NCBI GenBank assembly: GCA_021018815.1
Contig: JAITYX010000084.1
Span: 1,860,001-1,924,000, forward strand
DNA: 64,000 nucleotides
Direction of reading: 5' to 3'
Source: Talinum fruticosum
Lineage: Eukaryota; Streptophyta; Magnoliopsida; Caryophyllales; Talinaceae
The position numbers and the translations under genes are program-made. Below are positions 22,153-33,695 of this stretch, piece after piece; within the stretch, counting starts at the first letter, position 1; each line of letters begins with the position of its first letter. The notes under the pieces are model-generated. The model had not been told where the DNA came from and searched no databases. It worked only from the letters and a program-made list of their open reading frames with translations.

Positions 22153-23402
22153 TGATGTATAGTGGGAGCGGAAGCAAAAGAAAGAGAAAACCGCAAACAA
22201 GCAAGCTGGACAGAATGCGAGGCTGCAGGCGCGGTTACGGGAGAAAAGGTGAAAGGAGGGGCAAATGGATGAATTTGAAGCTGAAATTTGACAAGATGGT
22301 TTTTAACTGGGCCAAGAAGGTTGGGTAAAAAAATATGGGAATTTTTGGAGGTCGGGAAGACCTTGACCACGAGCTGAAAGTCGGGGTTCTAGGCCGATTA
22401 TCCAGGATGAGTCTCTTTGTTTGATTCAAGGGTGGAGGGCGGAGTTCTTCTTGGTTTGAGCTGAGATTTGGAGGGAATGGACTCAACTCATGTATAATGA
22501 TGTGGGTGAAATTTGGGCCGAAGTTGATAAGTGGATTGGGAGTTATGGATATGGGAAATAGCTGGATAAAACCGAGGTCCTTACTCGGATATAGAAACAC
22601 CACCGAGGGGAACCAAGGGGCACCTTCAATCTGGCCGGATACGAAACACCACCAAAAGATTGGAAGGACCCAAAGGACACCACCAAGATTGCCACGCTCG
22701 GATACAGCAATGAGAATTCAAGGGGTTGAGAAATCCATCTCGGAAAGAGTATAAAACTCAAGTTTATAAATTCATCAAAGTTGTCATTACATGAGCTATG
22801 CTTGCTGAATTTATAGTGCTCCAAAATGGCCCTTTACAAAGTTGAAAGTTAAAAAAAAATCATAAAGATTCTTTCCTCTCCTCCAAGTTAAGCTAGGATG
22901 AATTCTAGCCAAGCATTTGTGAGTTTGGGAACATGTGGCCACGGCTGATTTCCCTTTTGCAAGCCTTCTTCTCTCTTGTTCAACAAGCCTCATTTCACAA
23001 TTGGTAATGCTTTTAGAATGCTCTAATGTGGGCTTTGTTGGATGCTTCCTTTAGGCACCTAGGCATGTTGCATTTGAACCTTTGACCGACCAGAATTAAG
23101 TACTAACTTATTTATGTGCAAAGACATGAAATGGCCTCTCTTCACGGTTTGTCATGGCCGAACCCATCTTGCTTTAACATGGAGGATTTTAGGTGGCTAG
23201 CTTTGATTCTTCTTCTTGGCTCTTAGGTAAATAATTATTTATGAACATAAGACCATAAAAGATCACTTCCTCAGCTGCTCATCCTCCGGGATCAAAAATG
23301 AACAAGGGAAATTCAAGTGTTTTCAGTTCATTGCCATGCATGTTTGACCCTTCAAAATGTATTTCCTTCAGCTCATATTTTAGGGCGGTCCACTTTCCAT
23401 CA
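22153..23402 (-). repeat. 3' LTR of element E
   Basis: Starts (plus strand) TGATGTATAGTGGGAGCGG and ends GTCCACTTTCCATCA. Small open frames within it are repeated in the other LTR and are not genes. Confidence 0.93.
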
Positions 23403-23414
23403 CTCTCCCCTTGT
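23403..23414 (-). other. Polypurine tract of element E
   Basis: On the minus strand it reads ACAAGGGGAGAG, identical to the tract of element C, and abuts the 3' LTR. Confidence 0.9.
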
Positions 23415-23579
23415 AGAGAAGAATTTAACCTCAAATTCTCGGGGATACCCTTTTCCAAGTTTGGAAAAATTTGGTTATGTTGAGGATTTTGGAGAATGGA
23501 GAAATGGAATGCACCTTTGTTCCTTGATAACCCGCCAAGTTCTTGAGACTATTCGGCCAGAAGTGGTGATCAAGCATGC

Positions 23580-23984
23580 TCATGGTAATGTATGGACAGA
23601 ATGGGCCCATTGAAGCTCCATAATGTGGTACACAAAGCCAAGTATTTTTGGAAGAAATTCAACTTCCCTCGGTACCAAAAGAGTTGGTTTCGCACGGCTC
23701 TCCAAGATGCCTAGAGTTTGTCCCACCATGTTCGGCCATAGCATATGCTCTCTTGACATGCTCATGGTCGAACCAAAATGTTTAGCTAAGGCTCCCTTAC
23801 ACACTTCTTGGGCGAACAACTCTTGTGTGCACAGCTGGTTGTCTACAAGAAGGAAGTCATTTTGCTTAAAAAGATTAAGCACCTTCCATGAACTTCCTAG
23901 GCCTTTAGCCATCAATTCTTCAATTTGTTGTTGGGCTTCTTGAACACTTTTGAAACTCATGGCGCTTGTGGGTTTGTTGGGCAA
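23580..23984 (-). CDS. Second ORF of element E (134 aa), unknown function
   Basis: It overlaps the end of the Gag ORF by 28 nt in another frame. It begins MPNKPTSAMSFKSVQEAQQQ and continues with REVEFLPKILGFVYHIMELQ. The context PNK..SL.PQK just before the junction is shared with the single long ORF of element C. It therefore looks like the continuation of the same polyprotein, separated by a frameshift or expressed by one. I recognise no domain. Confidence 0.5.
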   Translation of the reverse strand: MPNKPTSAMSFKSVQEAQQQIEELMAKGLGSSWKVLNLFKQNDFLLVDNQLCTQELFAQEVCKGALAKHFGSTMSMSREHMLWPNMVGQTLGILESRAKPTLLVPREVEFLPKILGFVYHIMELQWAHSVHTLP

Positions 23985-25675
23985 AAGGGTTTTGGGTCTT
24001 GGTGTTGTGTGGGTTTTTGTGGAGGAAGGCTAAAAGGATTTTTATTTGGAGACATATGGGCAGATTCGGCTTGTGGGGTTTTGGTGGAAGAATGTAGGTT
24101 TTGGGGTAGGCTTGTGGGTTCTTTTGAGGGTAGTGGAATGAGCTTTTGAATGGGGCTAAGCTCAAGTAGCTTTCCTCTAATCACGAGGGCAGCAAGGACA
24201 TCCATACAACACACAAGCTTAATTAATACAAGCCAAAACAGATTGGCTACCATCTTGCCCTTCTCGGTTATAACTTCTTGGACAGATTTGGTGTAGCTTA
24301 AAAACAAGGCCTCATGGCTGGGAAAATGACTTTCTAAGAGGTGAAGAATTTCCTCTTTGGGTTTCAACAAAACCATTTGCTCCTTAAAACAAGTATCAAG
24401 GCAGCCATGGTGTGTAGATGGTAAGAACAACTCACTAGCTCCGCCATTAGCACACAATTTTGTTCTCTTGAACAAGTTCTCCTCATGCACTAGTGGTTCT
24501 CCAAAATCATGATCAACACCATACAAACACATTAGTTGATCAAAATAGAAAACACAATTCTCTAATGGAGAAAATGAGTTATAACTCTTTGCCAACTTAT
24601 GGACTTCTCGTTTGTACCTCTCGGTTTGCCAATTGGTTGGTAAAGAAAATAACCATGGAAGTTCAACTCCATAAAAACTCAATAGTCGTTGCTCTTGGCT
24701 ACTCACCAAATATAATAAGATCCTTTGGTCCACAAAGTAGTAGCTCCAACATGTAAGTGTGAACAAGATAGTCAAAACTCTTTTTGGCCTCTTCACACAA
24801 TCCGGATACAATCTTTGGAGACTTCTTTCATCAATACATGCCCATGTAAATCGCTCAAAAATATTTTCACAAATTTCCACATGTAAAGGAAGTGAACACC
24901 TCATGGAAAATACAACATTCAATTTTTGAGGCTCTCCTTGTTCTACCACTTTGGATTTCAATTCAAGCTCTTCCATAGAACAAAACTCATGATCAATGTT
25001 ATGCACCTTGGGCAGTCCACTCACGGCCAGATTAGGAACAAAAATGCGGGATGGAATTTTTGAAGCCAAATGGTCAAATTTGGCTATGGGTTCCTCGGTG
25101 ATGGGTTGGGCATTTTGTGGGAGTTCAAAGGGCTGGACGAGTAGACGGTTGATGGCTTTTTGGAAGGCTTGGTTTGGTGCTTTGGGTGAGGGAAGTGGGG
25201 GCTGGTTGGTTGGCTTCGGTGGGGACATGTGGGGGCTCTTTTTGTGGAGTGTTGGGGCATTTTGTGGAGGTGGAGAGGGCTGGACATTTGGGGATTTGGC
25301 AAGAGAAGGGGGCTGAAAGTTTAGGGAAGAAGAAGACAAACCTCCCTTGTCATGGTGTGTGCTCTTGGTGGGAAGGGAATTGAACTTGAATGGACAAAAT
25401 TTCTTTAGCAACTTCCCTCTTAGCTTGCTCCATGTATTCACCTTCTTCTTGCCTCTCTTCTTCCTTCTCAACTTATAGGCATTCCACCAAGTGAGGGCAT
25501 GACTCCTCAACTTAGACTCAACAATCACAACCTTCTCATGCTCTTCAAATCTCAAGTTGTCCAAGGCTTCTTCAACTTTAATAAACCAACTAGAAAATAA
25601 TTCTTGTTGGCCATAAAATTTAGGCACCAATAGATAGACCAACTCAAAATTAGATGGAGCCATTTCAGCACTCAA
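23957..25675 (-). CDS. Gag ORF of element E (572 aa)
   Basis: Intact ORF. Residues about 10-95 match the retrotransposon Gag fold: KFYGQQELFSSWFIKVEEAL, then KVVIVESKLRSHALTWWNAY and a basic TWSKLRGKLLKKFCPF. A Pro/Ser/Lys-rich linker of about 100 residues follows. Next comes a long module of unknown role (for example VFSMRCSLPLHVEICENIFE and DQLMCLYGVDHDFGEPLVHE) that includes SVQEVITEKGKMVANLFWL, shared with element C. No zinc knuckle and no protease motif were seen. The start could be the first Met or MAPSNFELVY four codons later. As Gag it would form the particle shell; enzymes must come from elsewhere. Confidence 0.85.
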   Translation of the reverse strand: MSAEMAPSNFELVYLLVPKFYGQQELFSSWFIKVEEALDNLRFEEHEKVVIVESKLRSHALTWWNAYKLRRKKRGKKKVNTWSKLRGKLLKKFCPFKFNSLPTKSTHHDKGGLSSSSLNFQPPSLAKSPNVQPSPPPQNAPTLHKKSPHMSPPKPTNQPPLPSPKAPNQAFQKAINRLLVQPFELPQNAQPITEEPIAKFDHLASKIPSRIFVPNLAVSGLPKVHNIDHEFCSMEELELKSKVVEQGEPQKLNVVFSMRCSLPLHVEICENIFERFTWACIDERSLQRLYPDCVKRPKRVLTILFTLTCWSYYFVDQRILLYLVSSQEQRLLSFYGVELPWLFSLPTNWQTERYKREVHKLAKSYNSFSPLENCVFYFDQLMCLYGVDHDFGEPLVHEENLFKRTKLCANGGASELFLPSTHHGCLDTCFKEQMVLLKPKEEILHLLESHFPSHEALFLSYTKSVQEVITEKGKMVANLFWLVLIKLVCCMDVLAALVIRGKLLELSPIQKLIPLPSKEPTSLPQNLHSSTKTPQAESAHMSPNKNPFSLPPQKPTQHQDPKPFCPTNPQAP

Positions 25676-25821
25676 ATCCCAAATGTGAAGGGTACGGTGG
25701 TAGAGAAAAAATGGGCGAGAAAATTTTTTTGTGTTTTGGTTTTTGGGTTTTTGTGGAGCTGGCTATTTTTGTGTTTTTGGTTTTATAGGGAATGGATAAA
25801 ACACCACAAGGATCAGAACTT

Positions 25822-25833
25822 GCTCTGATACCA
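25822..25833 (-). other. Primer-binding site of element E (tRNA-iMet)
   Basis: The minus strand reads TGGTATCAGAGC, 4 nt from the 5' LTR end. Confidence 0.93.
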
Positions 25834-25837
25834 AAGT

Positions 25838-27035
25838 TGATGTATAGTGGGAGCGGAAGCAAAAGGAAAGAGAAACCGCAAATAAGCAACCTGGACGAAC
25901 GCAGTCCGCAGGTGCGGTTCCGGGAGAAAAGGTGAAAGGAGGGGAAAATGGATGAATTTGAAGCTGAAATTTGACAAGATGGTTATTAACTGGGCCAAGA
26001 AGTTTGGGTAAAAATATGGGAATTTTGGAGGTCGAGAAGACCTTGATCACGAGCTGAAAGTCGGGGTTCTAGGTCGACTGTCCAGGATGAGTCTCTTTGT
26101 TTGATACAAGGGTGGAGGGTGAAGTTCTTCTTGGTTTGAGCTGAGATTTGGAGGGAATGGACTCAACTCATGTATAATTATGTGGGTGAAATTTGGGCCA
26201 AAGTTGATAATTGGATTGGGAGTTATGGATATGGGAAGTAGCTGGATAAAGCCGAGCTCCTTACTCGGATATAGAAACACCACCGGAAGATTGGAAGGAC
26301 TCAAAGGACACCACCAAGCTTGCCACGCTCGGATACAACAATGAGAATTCAAGGGGTTGAGAAATCCATCTCGGAAAGAGTATAAAACTCAAGTTTATAA
26401 ATTCATCAAAGTTGTCAGTACATGAGCTATGCTTGCTTGAATTTATAGTGCTCTAAAATGGCACTTTACAAAGCTGAAAATTAAAACAAAAATCATAAAG
26501 ATTCTTTCCTCTCCTCCAAGTTAAGCTAGGATGAATTCTAGCCAAGCATTTGTGAGTTTGGGAACATGTGGCCACGGCTGATTTCCCCTTTGCAAGCCTT
26601 CTTCTCTCTTGTTCAACAAGCCTCATTTCACAATTGGTAATGCTTTTAGAATGCTCTCATGTGGGCTTTGTTAGATGCTTCCTTTAGGCACCTAGGCATG
26701 TTGCATTTGAACCTTTGACCGACCAGAATTAAGTACTAACTTATTTATGTGCAAAGACATGAAATGGCCTCTCTTCACGGTTTGTCATGGCCGAACCCAT
26801 CTTGCTTTAACATGGAGGATTTTAGGTGGCTAGCTTTGATTCTTCTTCTTGGCTCTTAGGTAAATAATTATTTATAAACATAAGACCATAAAAGATCACT
26901 TCCTCAGCTGCTCATCCTCCGGGATCAAAAATGAACAAGGGAAATTCAAGTGTTTTCGGTTCATTGCCATGCATGTTTGACCCTTCAAAATGTATTTCCT
27001 TCAGCTCATATTTTAGGGCGGTCCGCTTTCCATCA
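25838..27035 (-). repeat. 5' LTR of element E
   Basis: It lacks about 52 bp present near 22590-22650 of the partner LTR. The deletion lies between two gaaacaccacc repeats, so it probably arose by slippage or recombination between them. Confidence 0.92.
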
Positions 27036-27756
27036 CTCAAGAACTTGTTTTGAAATTTGGTCAAGGTTAGAAAAACCTTGACATGCTTTTAGGCTCTCAG
27101 TGTGTCTCCTTCAGGAAAGAAGGACATGGTTTTAATAAAGAGGAATAATCTAATTCTTACTCTAATCTTTTCAAAAGGATTCCGAAGCTGTGAAGTTCGG
27201 GAAGGCCGAGCATGATCCCATTCATAAGAATAAAAGGAGGACTCGAGCCAAGACCAGTTTATAGGAGAAAACCTTCTCCACCTGGTTACAAAAGAAAAGA
27301 TTTTCAAAAGAGAGAGACTTAGTTTTCTAGAAAGAAGACTCAAAATCATACCAAACCCAAAGTCATTGAAATATGGGTTCCCAAAAGTCTTCTTCCTTAG
27401 AAAAGGACCACGAGTAAAGGGAGTTACTGGGTTCATTAGAGGAAGTGGGAAAGGTTAGTATGTTTCGACTTGCGGGTAACTTAGAAAAGGATGAAAGGTC
27501 ATTGATACTTAGACAGTGGATGCTCACGCTAATGTTAGGAGATTCAAGTCTCTTTTTTGAGTTAGAAGATTTTAAAGGTGGCAAAGTCACTTTCGAAGAT
27601 GATAGTAAGGGCAAGATAGTTAGGATTGGCAAGATCGGTGAAGGAGACAACCTAGTCGATCCAGTTTATCTTGTCAAAGGATTAAAGTACAATCTGCTCA
27701 GCATCTCTCGGTTATGTGACAAAGTTCAAGAGGTAAGGTTCACTCGGACCAATTGA
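27036..27756 (+). pseudogene. Copia A protease region
   Basis: After the TSD the sequence continues copia A, matching copia B from about 61705. The copia retropepsin core YLDSGCSR (DSG at 27512-27520) is present but followed by stops in that frame. The flanking conserved parts lie in a neighbouring frame: GDSSLFFELEDFKGGKVTFE, then GKIVRIGKIG and LKYNLLSISRLCDK. The protease is therefore broken by at least one frameshift. Confidence 0.85.
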
Positions 27757-28960
27757 TACATTTCGATGCAGCTACCAATGAGACTAAGCTCTCGGGTAAG
27801 AGGTCGAGTAACACCTATACTATTCCTCTTTCTAATCCAAGTCAGAATCTAACTTGTTTAAAAGCATCATTGCATGATAATTCTTGGACATGGCATCATA
27901 GACTAGTCATATCAGCATGCACACTATCAAAAAGATTACATCTCATGGTTTAGTTAGGGGTTTGCCTAACTATGCATTTAAGAAATATAAAATTTGTGAA
28001 GCATGCACAAAAGGGAAACAAGTCAGATCATCCTTTAAACCTTTCAAAACTGTTTCCATATCCAAAGTGCTTGAATTGCTTCATATGGATTTATGTGGTG
28101 AAATCTCTGTGAAAAGCCTTGGAGGTAAATCATACGTACTTGTGATTGTTGACGATTTTTACGATTTACCTGGGTTTGTTTTCTTAAGAACAAGAATGAA
28201 ACTTTCAAAGAGTTCAGCAAGCTCTGCAGGAAAATTCAAGTGGAGTCTCGGACTCAGATTAGAAGAATTCGAACTAACCATGGAAGGGAGTTCGGCTACT
28301 CAAAATTTGCAAAGTTTTATGACAAGAATGGTATCTCTCACAACTTCACAACACCCGAACTCCTCAACGAACAAAGTAGTAGAGAGAACGAACCGAACTC
28401 TTGAAGAAATAAGAAGGACAATGATGATTGAAAATGATCTACCTTACTATTTACGGGTCGAGGTAGTCAACACGACAAACTACACACCGAACGGATGCCT
28501 CATTAGACCCATCTTAAAGAAAAGTCCCTACAAGCTTTACAAGGGAAAGAAGCCTAACATCTCATACTTCAAACCCTTTGGATATAAGTGCTTTGTTCAC
28601 AATAATGGTAAGGATCACCTGATTTGATGCTAGGTCAAATGAAGGTATATTTCTTGGTTACTCATCTCATAGTAAATCTTATCGTTTCTTTAACAAAAGA
28701 ACTAACAAAGTGGAAGAAAGTATCCACATTGTGTTTGATGAGATAGATCATGGAAGAACAAGTGAACCAACCTTCTCGGATCTTAAACTCGGACGATCTT
28801 GCTGAAGCTAAGCTCGAAAGAGTCGAAGAAAGCAACTCATAATGAGGCAACATAGAAAAGCGTGACTCGGACTCAAGAAGCTCAAGAGCCAACTTAGAAT
28901 GCTGAAGCATAAGCAATTGAGGAGACTCAGCAAGCTCAAACTATCGAAGATCAGCCAGTT
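27757..28960 (+). pseudogene. Copia A integrase (GAG-pre-integrase and core)
   Basis: Open from 27917 with the H-H-C-C zinc region (HTIKK..., CEACTKGKQ), then LELLHMDLCGEISVKSLGGK containing the first catalytic Asp. After a frameshift near 28160 the core continues in another frame as IRRIRTNHGREF, where the second catalytic Asp is Asn (28276-28278). The Glu is retained in KVVERTNRTLEE. PYKLYKGKKPNISYFKPFGYKCFV marks the integrase C-terminal part. Stops then accumulate to 28960. Inactive. Confidence 0.88.
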
Positions 28961-30645
28961 TAACCAATAAATTGGTGAACCAGGGAATAGGTAAAGCATT
29001 CAAATATGCTTTGAGCCAAACACTCGAGAACATTTTATCTTACATTAATAGTGGGGTAAGAACTCGTTCTTCTTTGCAAAATCTATGTGCATTCATTACA
29101 TTCATATCATTAACAGAACCCAGAATTGCACTAGAGGCCCTAAATGAACCCAAATGGGTCGAGGCCATGCAAGAAGAGCTTAATAAATTTGAAAGAAACC
29201 AAGTCTAGACTCTAACCAAACGACCTTCGACCGCCCAATCATAGGAACCAAATGGGTTTTCGAAACAAAATGGATGAGGATGGGTTGGTAGTCGAAATAA
29301 GGCTAGACTTGTGGCTCAAGGTTACAATCCGAAGAAGGAATTAATTGTAGGGAAACCTTTGCACCAATTGCTAGGATCGAAGCAATCGAGAATCTTGTTG
29401 GCATTTGCATCTAGCATGAATATTAAGTTGTATCAAATGGATGTCAAATGTGCCTTTCTGAATGGTTTCATTCAAGAGGAAGTCTATGTTGAGCAACCCC
29501 TGGATTTGAAAACTCGAATTTCCAAATCATGTTTTCAAATTGCAAAAAGTTTTATATGGTCTTAAATAAGCTCCCGGAGCTTGGTATGAAAAGACTGAGT
29601 AGTTTCTTGGTTGAAAATGATTTCAGAAGAGGTCAAATTGACAAAACTCTTTTCATAAAAACCAAGGGGAAAGATTTCCTTATTGCTCAGATTTATGTTG
29701 ATGATATTATTTTTGGAGCTACTAATGAAAATCTCTGTCGAGAGTTTTATGAGTTAATGAGACAGGGAGTTCTAAATGAGCATGATGGGAGAGCTCAATT
29801 TCTTTCTTGGTCTACAAATCGAGACAAGACAAAGATGGAATCTATGTCCATTAATCTAAGTATACCGAGGAGTTGTTAAAGAAGTACAAGCTTCAAGATG
29901 TATAACATGCAGCCACACCTATGAGTAGCGAGCATGAAGCTGGACTCGAGACGAAAAAGATAAAGCGAGTAGATCGAAACTTTATAAAGGTATGATTGGA
30001 TCTCTATTATAACTCACATCCAGTAGGCCGGACATTATGTTTAGTGTATGTCTGTGTGCAAGATTTCAAGGTAATCCAAAAGAATCACATCTCACTATGG
30101 TGAAGAGGATTTTCGGATATCTTGCGGGGACTTAGAATCTTGGTCTATGGTTTTCAAGAGACTCATAACTAACCCTCACTTGGATACTCAAATGCTGACT
30201 ATGCTGGTTACAAAGTTGACAGAAAGAGCACATCAGGAGCATGCCAATTTCTTGGTTAATGCCTCATATCTTGACACTCAAAGAAACGAGAACTCAATTG
30301 TTATATCAAGCTGCGGAAGTCGAGTACATTGCAGCTGGAGCTTGTTGTGCTCGGATTCTGTGGATCAAGCGAGCACTTGAAGGATCTTGGACTTTCATTC
30401 AAATCTATCCCAATCAAGTGTGACAATCAAAGTACAATAAGCATCGGTAAGAATCCGAGTTCAAGCACTCAAAGACAAAGCATATTAAGGTCGGTATCAT
30501 TTTACGATAGACCATTTTGAGAAAGGTGATATTGAACTTGAATTCATTCCTACGAAATTTTCGAGTTAGTTGATATTTTCACTAAGCCACTTAGTGAAGA
30601 TCAGTTTTGTATTATTAGGAATGAGCTTAGCATGATTAGTGCATG
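28961..30645 (+). pseudogene. Copia A reverse transcriptase and RNase H
   Basis: The RT opens with LNEPKWVEAMQEELNKFERN. It continues KARLVAQGYNPKKE, MDVKCAFLNGFIQEEVYVEQP and, after a frameshift, the intact catalytic motif YVDDIIFGATN (YVDD 29694-29705). RNase H remnants are near 30290-30420 (AEVEYIAAGACCARILWIK). The reading frame shifts several times. The region ends at a tag near 30640, like other SIRE-type pol genes. Confidence 0.88.
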
Positions 30646-31020
30646 ATTACATGTTTTACTTGTATAATTTTGGTTTGTACTTGTTTAATGAATGGATCAC
30701 TTTAACTTAAAAATGAGGCTGAGCTATGAGTTAATTGTTTTACGAGTTGCTTAGAAACCTTATCGAGTTAGACTCGGTTTTCAAGCAAAATGGACACCAA
30801 ACTTTTGAGATCATCTCTTGATAAATGGAGAATCTCATAAAAATTTTCTTTAAAAATCTCTTTTCTCTCTCCGACACACGTCGCCTTTCAAAGAATTCAA
30901 ATCGTTAGATGGAAAATCGTTGGAATTGTAGCTCGTTGGACTGCTGTACGTCATGTCTATCCGAGAATGTCGTTTGAACATTAAGTAAGAAAGAACGTTG
31001 AAGGACATTTCCGTCTTCTC
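30646..31020. other. Spacer between copia A pol and third ORF
   Basis: AT-rich and gene-free. It contains the upstream region of the TATA-like motif at 31021. No further elements were recognised. Confidence 0.5.
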
Positions 31021-31029
31021 TATTTATAA
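31021..31029 (+). promoter_or_regulatory. TATA-like motif upstream of the copia A third ORF
   Basis: TATTTATAA lies about 190 nt before the ATG at 31220, followed by a CT-rich leader with a (TC)n run. This suggests internal transcription initiation; inferred from motif only. Confidence 0.4.
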
Positions 31030-31117
31030 CATCTCTCCATCTTTATTTCTTTACTTTGCGCCTTACTCTTTTCGCACAAAATATTCTCGCTCTCATACTC
31101 TTTCCTTGCTTTCAAAA

Positions 31118-31160
<43 letters not shown>
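31118..31160 (+). repeat. (TC)n microsatellite in the presumed leader
   Basis: About 20 TC units with two interruptions. Pyrimidine-rich leaders of this kind are common in plant 5' UTRs. Confidence 0.9.
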
Positions 31161-31163
<3 letters not shown>

Positions 31164-31654
31164 GTAACCTCTCATTTGTCCATTCTCACAATACCTAAAC
31201 GAGGTTCCGCATCCGAGTTCATGGGGTCTCGCAACCAAGAAGGCCCGAAAGATAACTCAAGAGGGTACGTCTAACCCTTCAAAGGTATTTATCGTCCAAC
31301 ACTTCACATTGAATGACAAGCTCTTTAAGACAAATTCATTTTCTTGGCTCAAATACATTAAAAAACTAGAGTATATAATTATTTATGCTTCAGCGACTTT
31401 ATCTATCCGGAACTCGTTCATCGAGTTCTATGCCAACAAGTCCTTCTCTAGGGTGTCATTACCTCGAGAGTTCAAGGTATGGTTGTTAGGATCAACCTTC
31501 CTTTTCTCTCCAAACTTTTCAACGTCACCTCTCATTTTCTAAATCCCAATCATATTCCATTCCAAGAAATTGTCGATGACTTTTTAGACAAATTCACCAA
31601 AGAAGTGCCTGAGCGAGTGGAAAAACTTCTCTGTTACTCGGATGAAGAGCGAAG

Positions 31655-33695
31655 TTAGTCTAAAGTCGTATTTTGTACATATTTTTAGTAGTTATTTAGT
31701 TTATATTATATAGTTTATTTTATCTAATTTATCCTATTTTGTCTATTTTTAGGTATTATCGAATAAAGTGGGGAAGAAAAGAAAAGACATTAAAAGTGGG
31801 TTTTTAGCTACCGACAATCGTCCAAGAAAAGATATGAAGTCGGTCCATAAAAATAATGTGTCATAAAATATTTATTTTATGAAATCTTAATTTGAAGAGG
31901 AGAGTGAAGATAATCATACTCCCAAAACCCACTAGGACTCCTCCTTAGAGTTGCATGAGAAGAAGGAAACTTGAAAGAGAAGAAAGACAAATCACTATAA
32001 AAGGACCCACCCCTCACAGGCAACGGCCCCGCTGCCACTCATCAACACCCATCTTCTGTTCACCTCTTGCTGCCTCACAACTATCTCACGCCATCATCAT
32101 CTCTCATCTAATCATCATCATATTCTTAACCATCATCACCATGGCAAGGATTATTATGGTATTATTATTATTGTTGTAATTTTTATTTTAAAGACTCTAT
32201 TTTTATTGTTAGTTTAATATTAAAGATGTTATTTTACGTGTACTAAATTATATTATGTGTGAGTAATTTTTATACTTAGTATAATCTACTTGAAACCATG
32301 TTAATTATTTATTTTGAAACAAAATTTTGATCTTTATTGTCTTATTGATTTTATCAATGATGCTATGATAATTTGTTCTTCACGTTTATGTTTTTTATGT
32401 CTAATTAATTAGAGTGTACACTAATTAGTTTTATACAAATTCATATGATAGTTTAAAGGGTGTAAGTACATAATCACTTGATCTTTTAGACGTATGTATC
32501 ACCCTAATTAATTATGGATGGCTCATATCCATCTCTTTTAATTAGGAAATTATCATAGATCCTTTTTAAATCAATTTGCTAGTAGATTGGTTACTAGGTG
32601 CTAGATGATATTTTTCTAATTCTTAATGCTCTAATTTGATTAAACTCTAGTGCTAGTGCTAGGGTTATCAATATTAGTAGGTTTATATTAGGGTTAGGCC
32701 TCATTAAACTAATAATTAAAGAAAAACGGGGAAGATCCGCTAGTGGATGTCTTCTTCAGTTTAGCTCATGGGTAGATCAATTTGTGTGTTAATGATAAAT
32801 AATAATTTGCATGGTGGATATAGATTATACTAAGTGTTTTTATAAATTTGATATCTTTGATAATTATTTATTTGCTTTTTAGTAGTTTTCTTTAGTTTAA
32901 TAAGTTTTATTTACAAAGTTACAATCTTTTATTATTAATTTCGTTATTCCCCTTAAATAACAGTCTTTTAGGTTAGTTGTAGGAATTTTATTTTAATTTA
33001 ATTTTGAGTCTTTATATATTTTAATTTTTAGATTATTTTTCGGTCAATTTTTATTATTTTTGAGTTAGTTTGTTAGAAATTAGTTTCAAAATAGTTTATT
33101 TTATTATTTTTTGTGTTTTATCTTCTTTTAGGGTTTAGATAGTGTCCTAGTTTGATGTGATTAAATTTTGAAATTTTCGAAATTAATTTGATAATTTTTC
33201 ATATTTAATTCTTGAATTTAATTACTATAGAATTTTAGTTCAATAATTTCGTAAATTCAATTTTAAATTTTATTTTTATATATTTTTAGGGTCTGGTTAG
33301 GTCTAAAAAATTAGTGTTTATATTCTAGGTAATTTTATTATTTATTTTCGTAATTAATTTAGTGCATAATTTTAGTTATTTAATTTTCTGATTTAGAATT
33401 TGTTTATTTTCTACTTTAGTTTTCTATTTTAATTATTCAAAAAAATATACATAAATATTTTTGGGTTATTATAGTTTTTATATTCTATATAAATTATTTA
33501 CTTATTAGTGTATAATTTTATGTGATTTATAGCTATTAATTTATTAGTTTATATTTTATGTTTTGTTTTAAAGAGTAGTAAATTTAATTAGATTTAACCT
33601 TGCATAATATTATATCTTTCGTCATGGATTCGATCCCTACTTCCGTATGCTATATTGTTTATTATAAGCCTAAGTAGTGGTTTAATTTGTAGCCG
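31655..33695. mobile_element. 2-kb AT-rich insertion inside the third ORF, LTR-like
   Basis: It separates two halves of one coding domain. It holds a TATA box (CACTATAAAAGG near 31994), then a C-rich leader-like part. Its end contains GGATTCGATCCCTACTTCC (near 33627-33645), a phrase that I recall from plant retrotransposon leaders. No ORF, TSD or clear terminal repeat was found. It could be a solo LTR or non-coding retroelement. The right edge TTTAATTTGTAG also looks like an intron acceptor, but no GT donor is at the left edge. Confidence 0.45.

Larger units (their letters stand above)
22153..27035 (-). mobile_element. Element E: non-autonomous gypsy-type retrotransposon with Gag only
   Basis: The 4883-bp element is in reverse orientation inside copia A and has a perfect TSD CTCAA (22148-22152 and 27036-27040). 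Its LTRs are 1250 bp (3' LTR, 22153-23402) and 1198 bp (5' LTR, 25838-27035) and differ at several sites plus one 52-bp deletion, so it is older than C. It has a tRNA-iMet PBS, a polypurine tract identical to that of C, a long intact Gag-type ORF and no pol. Confidence 0.95.

Noticed and set aside
33627..33645. tRNA-like B-box phrase GGATTCGATCCC
   Set aside because: No A-box or cloverleaf around it; better explained as a retroelement leader phrase.
31652..33695. Treating the 2-kb AT-rich block as an intron of the third ORF
   Set aside because: The right edge resembles an acceptor, but no GT donor is at the left edge, and a sense-strand intron would be lost on retrotransposition. Kept as an insertion instead.
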